Assembly: GCA_027919835.1 (NCBI GenBank)
Contig: JANVFP010000031.1
Span: 124,001 to 188,000, forward strand
DNA from: Lentinula raphanica
Lineage: Eukaryota > Basidiomycota > Agaricomycetes > Agaricales > Omphalotaceae
Length of the DNA stretch: 64,000 nt
Direction: 5' to 3'
The notes under the pieces were generated by a model. The model was given only the letters and a program-made list of their open reading frames with translations. It did not search any database and had not been told where the DNA came from. Shown one piece after another: positions 54,554 to 64,000 of the stretch. Within the stretch, counting starts at the first letter, position 1. The number at the start of each line of letters is the position of its first letter. Made by a program: the position numbers and the translations under genes.

Positions 54554-57500
54554 TCAATAAATAGTTTGATAGGTGTACTTCGACTGCAAGTTATTAACAA
54601 AAAACGATGGACATCTATCCAAGATATTATCAGAGTCCCAGTCTTCGTCCCAGGATGCTTTACTCGGCACAAGCATGCAATTCTGCCTTATATCTGAGAG
54701 GGGTATGATAGCCCCTTGAGGCTGACCGTTGGAACCTATCGCAGGTACTATTTTATACATACCTGTAGCTTCGTCCGGTGCAGGTTTGAATCTTGAGTAC
54801 CAAGTGACATACGCCAAATGTTCCTTAGGCCACTGAGCGGGAGCTGGCACAAGAAAACCTTCTTGGTGCACTAACTGAGGAAGGCGGAAAATAACACGCA
54901 AACGTGCGGCTCTACATCCTGAGAGGTCATACCAGTGTGAGGATAGCTGATCGATGATAGAACTTATGGCGTTCCTCACCTTGAACAGCAGTAGACTGTG
55001 CTTCATCAGACTCTAGTACAATGACGGTATCAAACCTGGCAGACTTATGGTTGCTTGATAGAGGTCTAGCCTTGATATGGGCCTTTTCTGTTTCATCCAA
55101 AACCGTCGAAGGAATGAGCTTAAGGTTGTGCCAAACTTCCAGCGTAGTGAAAGGTATGTAACCGCTCAGGGCGCGCTTTTTCTTTTGCTGCTGCCCCTTC
55201 GGAAGTTGGTTGTTCAAGAAGAGCTTCAAAGTTCCGAGAAATCCAGGAGCCCCATGTAAGAGAGCGATAGCAGTCAGCTTCTTTCTGGGCTCAGAAGGAT
55301 TCTTGGCCAGGCTGAGCAGAACGGCAGAAGAGTCTTTGCTAGACTCAATATAGCCTTGTCTCTTGGATCTTTCGAGTAGGTAGTTTTCCTCTTCTTGGTC
55401 ATTATTGAGACCTATAGCACTATCTGGATCCTCTCGTCCATCAGGAGTATCCACTGTGTCAGCCTCGGTCCAAGATTGGTAGAAGTCGAAAGAGGTGATT
55501 TTTTCCTGGCGTGACATGAAGGTGACCATTTGAGGGAAATGATCTCGCTTGTTGCTGGCCCTCCAACCCTCTTTAGCAAAGTCGATGTGAAGTCTTTCGA
55601 ACGCTTCTGTGTTCGAGTTGTCCGTGGTTCCTATCCACCGAATAGAGTCAACGTAGTGGAGGAGAGAATGGAATTTCGGAATGTTAAAATGTTCTCGTGC
55701 CCCCTGGTCAATGAAGTAATCGCGGTTTTCATGCCAGGTATTGAGTTCATCCTTCATATATTGTAGAGTTTCATGGTCATGGGAAGGGTATTGGGCGAGT
55801 TGGATGAAGTGGAGGATCGATCGACAAGCCGTGATCCCTTTCGGATCCATCTTTCCGACCAGACAGCCTAAGAGAACGCGGGAGATGTGTTTACGTTCGG
55901 ATCCTGACATCTGAGTGAGATTGGAGATCCCTTTGGCGAAATGTCTAACACCTGATGTAGGAGGTAGCTTCCTAAGGCGATCATCCAATTCTTCCTCCCC
56001 TACAACTTGCTGTACCCACTTTACCAGATACTTGAAAACTCCCTGATATAGTTGATGGAGTATATCTGGCGCTATACACCGATGTATATCCGTTAGAGGG
56101 AACCCAGCCCAGAAAGGTTTGTAATTCCCCCCCGCGATGTCATCTTTCATCGCCCTAGAGTGCGCGCTTCTGCCTCCTTCCTTGGCAGCTTTTTGAGCAT
56201 CCGTAATCTTCGCATAAGACCAACGCTGCGTTCGAGGCTCCCCGGGTGAGGGTTGATCTAGTTCTTTTGCTTTTCGTTGGCATTTGGGACAAGTACAATA
56301 TTTAGTACAAGTGACGACGCATTGTTCGGGATAGTCTGCTATGTAGACAGCCAGCAAGGGATAAACTCTCCGAACGTTTCCATCGCCTCCGACCATCTCG
56401 ACTCCAGGGCCTGCAGGATTTCCAGCGACTTTCAGAGATTCTAATATCACGGCCATGGATTTATGGAATAGTTGATAGTTCCGAAGCTTAATTTGGGCTT
56501 TGCTTAGACCTTTCTTGACGATCTTGTCCACAGAGAGATACGCGATCAAAATGCAAGCTCTGGATCCCGGCTTTCGTCGTATATTTTTGGGGATATTCCC
56601 AATGGTGAGATAGACTGGGTAAGCTGATTTGCTTCCCGAGAACTGCGTGAGTTGCGTTTTATCTGTAGCCAGGATTACGGGTGCTACAGTGCCTCCCTCA
56701 GGGATAAGCCCCTAACAAAGAAACCTGTGAGGTCTTTGAACACGAAGGTAATCAATGTAGGCATACCTGGGCCTTATTCCAAAAACTTCCGGTCCACATC
56801 TCTGAGTATATCCTATCCTTTTCATCGCAATCTGGTTTTCTGAAGAGTTTTGCCGGCTTATACACGAGGTCCTTCGACAAGGAAGGGTCACCCCAGAGAG
56901 CTCTGATAGCTTCTATAGGGTCTCGGTATCTCACAGTAAACTCTTCCTGAGGGCGATCGTTGAAGGACAGTTGCTTGACGAACCAACTACCGCAACGTTC
57001 AGGGATCTGATCAACCTTGTTTAACATCGATCTAGCGTTGTCGAAGGAGAGACCCAGCCTTTCTTTGATCTACAAGAGGTAAGTAACCTTTTAATGAACA
57101 AGATAGTAGTAAGAAATACCTCGGGGATTTTGAGAAAACGGTTGAAAGAACTCTGAGACACTTTTTCCTTCACCGCCCAGTGAGAAATTTCCCACTCTAA
57201 ACGGGACGCGAACGGACTGTAGGTGTCTTCTTTCACTCCAGATAGAATTCTGAGCCAACGTTCGTGTATATTCTGCTCCGTTCTGAGGACCTTTCCAGCA
57301 GTCGCATGCCATTTCAGAGTCCACGGATCTTCATCTTCTATTAAGGAGCGTTTCATGGGCGGTGACGGCGGCAGAGCTGACGCGTCTTCTTCGTCTGGGA
57401 GAAAATTGAAAAGACTCTCGGCGTCATCGATATCGGCACCGTACAGCGCCTCAAAGGACGTTTTCATCACTTCCTCGAGGAAGTCGTCTCCCTCTTGCTC

Positions 57501-57920
57501 AGAAGAATCTTTGGAAATGATTTCTCCCTCGTCGCTATCGTAAAAATCTTCCTGATCAGAATCTACTTCCATCGCATAGTCAGAATCTACATCCATCGCG
57601 TCGTCGACCAGAGAGGCCTCGGGAGCAGCGTCGTTGACCAGAGTGGCATCGGGAGCTGCGTCGTCGACCAGAGTGGCATTGGGAGCTGTAAGAATAAAAC
57701 GTCTCTGGATATCAGGGAAGATGTCGTCGAGGAGAGAAGGCATTTGGGCTGTTTGAGTCCTTGTGGCTTCCTTTACAGTACGCTGGAAACGTTCTTTAAG
57801 CTTTTGGGTTTTATGAGATTGATAGGTGCTGTGTGGATCATCTTGTTTTTGTTTTATGTGGGCTGAGCAGTCCTGCGGTCGAGAAAAGACTTTGCCGCAG
57901 ACGGGGCAGGGATAATCCAT
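54554..57920 (-). CDS. Plavaka-type (CACTA superfamily) transposase with N-terminal C2H2 finger
   Basis: The start MDYPCPVCGKVFSRPQDCSA gives a C2H2 zinc finger (CPVCG...H) at residues 5-25. An acidic linker contains a short repeat (ATLVDDAAPD, twice varied) and many Asp/Glu. The catalytic half follows: DNARSMLNKVDQIPERCG, FTVRYRDPIEAIRALWGDP, DRIYSEMWTGSFWNKAQ, then ILIAYLSVDKIVKKGLSKAQ, HKSMAVILESLK, CVVTCTKYCTCPKCQRKAKE, DIHRCIAPDILHQLYQGVF, LLHYVDSIRWIGTTDNSNTE and AFERLHIDFAKEGWRASNK. A last exon from about 54920 contributes GCRAARLRVIFRLPQLVH and the stop at 54554. The order fits Plavaka elements of Agaricomycetes. No frame lesion seen, so recent activity is plausible. Confidence 0.82.
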
Positions 57921-58117
57921 GGAACAGCTGAAAAGAAGGAGGGAAATTTAGCAGACAATGGTTGATGGAGAGAAAACAAGTCAGACAGAAACGAGGTCAA
58001 CACGTTTTGGAGAACATAAGCCTTCATAGGCCTTCCATGCAATTCAGAACAAACGAAGATACAACGTGTAAGATGACAAGAAGATGTACAGCTGGCCATG
58101 TAAAAATAGCAGGAGGT

Positions 58118-59727
58118 TCAAGGGGCTACATCCTGAAGAAGCTCTTGCGCTAGTCTCAAGCGCTTACCCACCATGTTACTGGTGAAAGACAGGCCGTCCT
58201 GAATGCTTCGTGGTCCTGTGTTTACCTCTCTATATTCCAGCACGTGTTTGAGGTGCCACAACGTATGGATCCCACAATCAAAAGCATTAGGTTGAAATGG
58301 CACCTGACAGAAGATGAGTAGGAGATATGATCTACTCTGAGAGGGAATACCTTGCTGTGAGGATCACAGATCCAGGATGTTTGAGGATTGTTGGTTAAGC
58401 AGACTGACTCTCCCCTTATTTCGCTTAGGATTTCGGTTACCCACATGAGGACCTAAGCTGCGTTTGAGCCCTGAACAGAAGAAACAAAAGACTCTAGCCT
58501 TACTAGCATAAGGTTGGTGTTTTTGCGCAGAGATAAGGGTTTCTGGCGGTTGGCAATGCAAGTCTCTTGAAGACTATCGTAAATGTCGATCCGTTTCAGG
58601 ATGAAATCTATTCTGGCGGAATACCAGTGCGAACATCCCTCGTGGATGGGAATGAAAACGGAATCCCAACTCTCCAGAGCTAGCAATTTCTGGGAAAGCT
58701 AGGAGGTTAGTCAAAATCTGGGCTGAACTTGTGCAAGACTTACCTGCTTTCTCAAGGCAAAACGTCTCACCCTGTCCTCATCTTCAATGGTAAGATCTCT
58801 TTTGGCTATAAGACAAGAATGCTTGTCCTCGAAAAGACAGCATCCCGCAAAAAAAGTCCCAAGACCTAACGTGCTACTCGAGTTGGAGCACCATTTATCT
58901 ATAAAATAATTGATGATTTCATCGTTGAGCCAACGTCCTACTCCCAACGTAGAAAAATCCCGGTAAGAAATGTTGGGAAGGGCTCTCCAAAAACCTTCCG
59001 GTCTGTTTCGAATCTATCTATAATCAGAAGAGATAAAAAGAGAGTGGGATACAGGCTTACTTCTTTCGTTAGACTTGAGAGCAAATTCTCAGCCTGGAGG
59101 GGACTATCGTCTAAGAGTTTCCACCAGATAGAATCGAGAAGGACTTTTTTGCTCTGTATTCCGATGAAAAGTAAGCCGAGGTTCCTTAGAACAATCAAGG
59201 CTAAACTGTCGGAAGGAAGATTGGTGTGGCAATGAATACCGAGAAGGAAGTTATTTCGCATGCTCCCGACGGAGGAAAGCTGTCGGGAGAGCTCCTGAAG
59301 TTGTTTGGTCCGAGAGTCAAAGTATGAATATGCCTCAGTAGTAAGGCAACTGAGGTAAGGAAAGATAGGAAAGAGCTGATCCAGAGCGCTCTGGTAATCT
59401 AGATTGCTGGCAACAGTGGAGACGCAGTTGAACGTAAGGAAAGGGAGATATGCTTGACAATTCGTGACCAAGGCAAGAATCTCCTGAAACTGTGCGCGAT
59501 TGCAACGGCAGACGTCGCCAAAGGGATGGCACCTTCGAACAGAGACTTGATGATATTTCTTTTGAGTTTTCCTGTGTTCGTTAGCTTGTTATACTTGCTT
59601 TTGCGAGATTGTAATATTCACCTAGCCAACATCAAGGTTACAGCTCCAAATGAGAGTTTGATAATAGTACAGTTCCAAGACAGAAGATGGTGAAACAGTA
59701 AAGATAACGCAGTTGGTGGATGTCGAG
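58118..59727 (-). CDS. Ulp1-like (C48) cysteine protease of the Plavaka-type element
   Basis: Lies 200 bases upstream of the transposase and in the same direction. The upstream half has RRCHPFGDVCRCNRAQFQE (Cys/His-rich) and a hydrophobic helical block QAYLPFLTFNCVSTVASN. The protease domain follows: GRWLNDEIINYFIDKW, WDSVFIPIHEGCSHWYSARI with the catalytic His, RIDIYDS with the Asp, and VPFQPNAFDCGIHTLWHLKH with the oxyanion Gln and catalytic Cys, ending LAQELLQDVAP. Five or more introns are needed, all with usable GT-AG signals and consistent frames. The 5' end is uncertain; a plausible exon begins at 59727. Ulp1-type proteases accompany several DNA transposon families; here it presumably acts with the transposase, which is inference. 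Confidence 0.78.
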
Positions 59728-61168
59728 CTGAAAAGAGTGGCTGACGTTAACTAAAAGGATTAGACATCAGCGCCAGCGTCAACCTCGATCACGTGCTTGG
59801 TGTACGTGATTCACCTCCTATTGTGTCTCTCTGACTCTTACCACGAGTTACGAGTATACTATATCGATATCCAAGCCTTCACGCATTATCTCGACTGCTG
59901 AACGCAGTGATCAATGTAGGTCTGTCTCTATCTCTTTCCCTTCAGAGAAATTACTCAAACATATCTGAATACTAGCCCAAGAGAATATGCATCATGCGCA
60001 TTCGAAATACGGTACACCTTATCGAACCTATCTTCAATGTCAATGAAGACGAGCTCGTATTCCATGAAGATTTTTGATCATCTCTTCGCATACGTCGACA
60101 ATGTTCCTGCATTGTATTCCAACCTTTTTCCTCGTATCATAGGCTGGGAACTTCTGCACAATTCTTCGAACACCTGTTCACCGGGCATCTTCCTTTTCTT
60201 GCTATCGAGATGTTCACACTTCCCGATTCAGTGACAATCGTACCAACAATTTGACGGACCCAATCAAGTGAGCTTGTCAATGTTCTCAGGCTTCAAACGA
60301 GCTCACTGGATTTAGGTATCTATCATATGTTGGTGTACGCAGAAGTAAGCTTGCGGGCTGCTATGTCATTTCCAAAGGCACAGAAAGCACGTATGTGCAA
60401 TACTATCAATCAATCAATCGTCATGCATCGAATATCAGAACCAATAACACCGGTGTGTTTCAACAAGCCAGGTGTACCAATCTTGTCTTTTCCAGGCAAA
60501 GAACTTACGATAGTGGTGGTATCGAGCGTTTGAGCTAACCAGCCTTTTTGAGCAAATGAAGACCTTGATCGAGAGGCTCGTCGTCCATTAATACCCGTCG
60601 GTCGACGAGGAAGGTGATTCCACCTGCTTCCGGGAAAGGCAACGGACTTTTCTTGGAGAGGTCACCGGTGCCGAGAAAGAACAGGCAAATCTGCATTCGA
60701 GGGGTTAATTTTTTTGGGTCTAGCTGCAGAGAAGGAGGAGCGTGGTATCCGGAACGGGACTGCCAACATTTAGAGGTATATTGATTAGATCTCGCCTCTT
60801 CATCTCTTCTAACATTCAGATAAGGAGTCGGTCTCCCTCGTATATCACTCTTGGATACTACCCCAAACATCTCTTCCTAGGATCAATAGTCGACCACAGG
60901 TCACAGATCTCACAACGTTTCTCCTCCTCAGCCGCCATCATCCCGTCTCGCCATCCATTATTTGCCGCCGTTTATCGTCGTTGACCGCCATCCATCTTTT
61001 ACCCTCCATCATTATCTTCGCACTCCATCATCATCTTTGGCCCTCACTCATCGTCTACCACTCTTCACCATCGTCTATCTCCCTCCATCATCGTCTATCT
61101 CTCTCCATCATCGTCATCCGCCTTTCATCGTCGTTTACCGCCTACTGTCTATTCTCTGTCCAAACAGG
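59728..61168. other. intergenic, probably includes the element's right end
   Basis: Short frames only. A minus-strand 111-codon frame (60535-60870) has no recognised motif. The last 250 bases (about 60910-61160) are a degenerate CATCATCGTC-type repeat, likely the 5' region or leader of the next gene. Confidence 0.4.
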
Positions 61169-61668
61169 ATGGCAAAGCGTCCTGATTGCGAATTACGCGC
61201 TCTATACGCGTCGCGGAAATCACGTTCAACTTCGTACGCAGACGGTCCAGGCTTCCTCTACGCCTTCCTAGATCATGGGCATCTGTGGAAAGTTGGAATG
61301 ACGAGGAACATCGTCAGACGGCGAGCGGAATGGGACAGGAATTGCCCTTGCGGAAACAGAATATGGATGCCTCCAATCGCAGTTGCAAGGAGACGCAGAA
61401 GCGGTGTGTAGTTATTCGTTCTGTGGCTACTATTATCTTGACATTTGTCTCAGAGTCGTTAGCTCATTTGTTGCTCGAGTCGAGTTGTTCTGATAGACCT
61501 CGACTCCATTGTACCCAATGTACGTCTCACATTGTCTATACATATAACTCATGAACAATTCATTTAGGCCGCAAAATCCACATGGAAATATTTGTGTTCT
61601 CCGGGCAAGGATTGAGCGCGTGGAGTACGATCATTTATCCGCTGCTGATTAGTGCTGCTGTAGCGTAA
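61169..61668 (+). CDS. T5orf172 / GIY-YIG-like domain protein
   Basis: Three exons give about 130 residues. The start MAKRPDCELRALYASRK leads to GFLYAFLDHGHLWKVGMTRN, the GIY-YIG-related strand-helix core, then VRRRAEWDRNCPCG. Exon 2 reads ESLAHLLLESSCSDRPRLHC and exon 3 RKIHMEIFVFSG, the usual T5orf172 pattern (AE-x-LxHxxLE, RP...C..C......EIF). The family is named after a phage T5 protein and is widespread in Agaricomycetes, often in many copies near repeats; fungal function is unknown. The tail after FSG is short and hydrophobic and may be degenerate. Confidence 0.72.
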
Positions 61669-62229
61669 GGTATTTCTTTCTGCTTTTCTTTGAGAGTGTT
61701 TGACTGACTTTCATCAGTGTTAGTGACATGGATAGTAGTTTATAGTTGCAATAACTAGTATCAGTTTAAAAGTTAGATTACCCATCGTCATTCAACACCG
61801 ATCGTATATATTACACCCGTAAGATAAGTGATTCAATATTCTCAAAGCGTACCTCCACTAACAAGACCACTAGCTCTTCCACGTCTCATACACAAGCTCG
61901 ACGCCACGCAAAGGTTACCGATACCGAGAGAAAGAAGGTTGGGGATGCCGCACATGGAAGACGTGGAGGGTGGCGAGGATCGCGTTCAAATGTCCATTGA
62001 CTGGGACCCAAGGACATGTACAGCGAAGATATACAGCTCTTCACTCTCTTTTGTCATAGGCCATGGGTAAACCTTATCGTTCTCCCTGGCATTAGTACCG
62101 AACGATCTAAAAATACTATGTAGTGTTTTTTCAAACAATGTTCATGACAGGTGCAAAGATCCATGAAATTCTAAGATTTATCTTGTTTTTACGCTTTGAA
62201 ATATTCACATGGAATTGATACTATGTAGT
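61669..62229. other. intergenic, no gene seen
   Basis: An 80-codon frame at 61828-62070 (+) has no recognised motif. Nothing else supportable. Confidence 0.4.
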
Positions 62230-63997
62230 ACACTGTAGCCTTCATAAAGTAGATTTTCCATAAGTCTATCCTCATTCCCGACCAAAATATAAGATAGACA
62301 GATCAGTGTATACCCAGTACGTCTTTTGAACAGGATTAGCGGTAAATCATCGCACTTCTTCGTTCGGTTTCTGGCAACATGTAGGTTAATAACAAGGGGA
62401 AAAAAGTACTAGCTGCTGAGGTTCCTCGTTAGTGAGTTTATCGTCCAGGTTGCATACACCAGCAATACGACTTTAGTAAAGGATAACATAGTGAAAATCG
62501 GTCAAGGTAAACGAAATTGGAAGCTGCGTCCCTCTTGCAGATGCAGTGTAGAGAAGAACGTAGACAGCATCGATGAAGTCATCCGACGTGCTCTCAAAAG
62601 TTGATATTCCCGTGGTATATTCCAGGAGCTGTAGGAGAATTAGACTTGGGGAACAGCAGAACGGAACTCCTGCTTACCAGTCATCCAAGCAAGAGATCTT
62701 GGCAGTGAGTTAGCTTGTTCTGGATTGGCGGTATAGAAATGGAGTTCAGAGTGCTGCGTATCGCCCGGCAGTTCCAACATTTTCGGGACTTCATCTCTGT
62801 ACAAGGCGAACATTATTGAGAAAATGCGACCACTGTCATCATTCCGAGGATCAGGAGTCCCGACGAGCTGGTATATTCGTGAGGGTGTCGTCACTATCAC
62901 CAGAGCCCTTCTTGGATCTGACGGAAGGAAGAATTCATATTTGACGCTAGTTGTGGGTGAAGTTCGCGTAAGGAGAATGGCATAGGTTGAATGTCCTCTC
63001 CTGGGACTTGAAGAAGTCCTTTTCGGCATTGAGCATAGCTTCATACACAGTCCCAATCCGCGCACCGATGAGTATTGCACGCGTAGATGTGGATTGTATA
63101 CAAATACCAGTTCTGTCCTTGCGTAGATGTGATGATGATATGTCTTCCGGAACATTGCAGCTCTAGAGACGTTTCCCTGTCAGAATTTTTAGTTAGTGTG
63201 GTCGAATGCGTAATGTTCTTCGTGTTTCGAGTACTTGCCTGTGCATGTTTTCGCCCTTCACAAAATCCACTCTTCTTCCTCTCCATCAACCATCTGTTTC
63301 GTCGTCGATTCGTCGATATGAGATTGAAAGAAGGCGAAACAGCGCGCTCGGTCCAACCTGTTATATCCACGGTACAAGGGGTATTTATATCCGAACGATC
63401 TCCTATATGAGCAGTGCCGCGAAACGACACAGGTGAAGAAATTTCCCGGCCAAAGGCCTGCAAACGAGGACTCTGGGGCACAGGTTCCTGCACTAGCGGC
63501 GCAGGAGCTAATGCCTGAGGCTGTTTATTTGGTGGAATATATGGAGCATTCGAACCAGTGAGGGTCGAGGACGTTTCGCTGCGGGGTATATCAGTAAACT
63601 CGATTTTCCTGGAAAGAAATGGAGGATGTTGTTCCATATGGACAGAAGCATTCGAACGAGCATAGGGATGAGTATCCTCCACCGAGTATGCAAAGGACGG
63701 TCGTGGTTCAGAGTCTCCGCTGCTTGAGCTACAGTTCATGAGTGCACCTTCGACAGCATTGCCGGAGAATGTGGGCGAGCGAGGACTAGAAGGAGAAAAG
63801 CGTGCTGAAGAAGGGGATACGGATCGTACACGGCTGGATGGAAACGGTTGACGAGGGCCTCCAGGTACTAGGGAGGTCGAAGACAGAGTAGCTTGAGCCA
63901 AAGTGCTGATGAATAGTCAATCAATGCGCCCCGGGCAGAGATATAAGGATCTCACTCACTGGACTGCACCACGACCATGTGAATTGGTAGAGGACAT
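62230..63997 (-). pseudogene. VPS18: VPS18 (PEP3) pseudogene with a Ser/Pro-rich 5' part
   Basis: VPS18 is a core subunit of the HOPS/CORVET tethering complexes. Conserved blocks appear in order but in changing frames: SGRHIIITSTQGQNWYLY; then, after a gap where about 25 family residues are missing, RAILIGARIGTVYEAML and AEKDFFKSQER; VKYEFFLPSDPRRALVIVTT, RIFSIMFALYRD and LPRSLAWMTG; after an intact-looking intron PGIYHGNINF; FESTSDDFIDA in another frame (an extra T); HYVILY-stop-SRIAGVCNLDDKLTNEE with AAA changed to TAA; KPNEEVR-stop and ANPVQKTYWVYTDLS. Similarity ends near 62230, so most of the protein is absent. The 5' section (from an ATG at 63997) is a Ser/Pro-rich frame that runs in frame into the first VPS18 block and may be of different origin. 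Confidence 0.8.
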
Positions 63998-64000
63998 AGT

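Larger units (their letters stand above)
54554..59727 (-). mobile_element. two-gene Plavaka-type DNA transposon (coding core)
   Basis: Core of about 5.2 kb defined by the transposase and Ulp1-like genes on one strand. I did not find terminal inverted repeats or a target duplication by eye, so the true ends may lie anywhere between 53.6 and 54.5 kb on the left and 59.7 and 61 kb on the right. Confidence 0.7.

Noticed and set aside
1..64000. Bacterial-style operons or a defence island
   Set aside because: Pervasive short introns, TATA boxes and fungal gene families show a eukaryotic nuclear chromosome.

Overview
The window is nuclear DNA of a mushroom-forming basidiomycete (Agaricomycetes). 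The evidence is densely packed multi-exon genes with introns of about 50-60 nt, lineage-typical families (DUF6699, DUF6532, T5orf172-domain protein, small secreted glycopeptide-like proteins) and a Plavaka-type transposase paired with a Ulp1-like protease. I saw no rRNA, tRNA or CRISPR array.

Layout. 0-5 kb: two diverged DUF6699 paralogues duplicated with their promoters. 5.4-36.4 kb is mostly housekeeping: RVS167 (BAR-SH3), SDO1/SBDS, ALG1, an acidic coactivator-like protein, a copper-fist transcription factor, a UBE2W-type E2, HEM3, NFU1, UVRAG/VPS38, a PUF4-type Pumilio protein, ribosomal protein S29, a cytochrome P450, a GCNA/SprT-like protease and a 2OG-Fe(II) oxygenase. Several pairs share short divergent promoters (115-320 bp). 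37-45 kb: three duplicated secreted-protein genes with related flanks; a 1.4 kb candidate DNA transposon sits between the first two, and the third gene has lost its 3' exons. 46-48.6 kb: a DUF6532 protein with two repeat tracts. 49-64 kb is a repeat- and wreckage-rich zone: a decayed Wee1-like kinase fragment, a 3.1 kb foldback element with arms of about 1.4 kb and a 10-bp target duplication, a Plavaka-type transposase/Ulp1 pair whose frames look intact, a T5orf172 gene and a VPS18 pseudogene.

How things fit together. The conserved half covers membrane traffic and autophagy (RVS167, UVRAG), 60S maturation and translation (SDO1, RPS29, PUF4), glycosylation (ALG1) and metal-cofactor biology (copper-fist regulator, HEM3, NFU1). 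The second half is shaped by duplication, transposition and gene decay. Three otherwise good genes (DUF6699 copy B, NFU1, P450) each lack a single base in a G/C run or C-rich stretch, so assembly indels must be excluded before calling any of them broken. Exon joins were made by eye from splice signals and family conservation and are approximate unless a boundary is stated.
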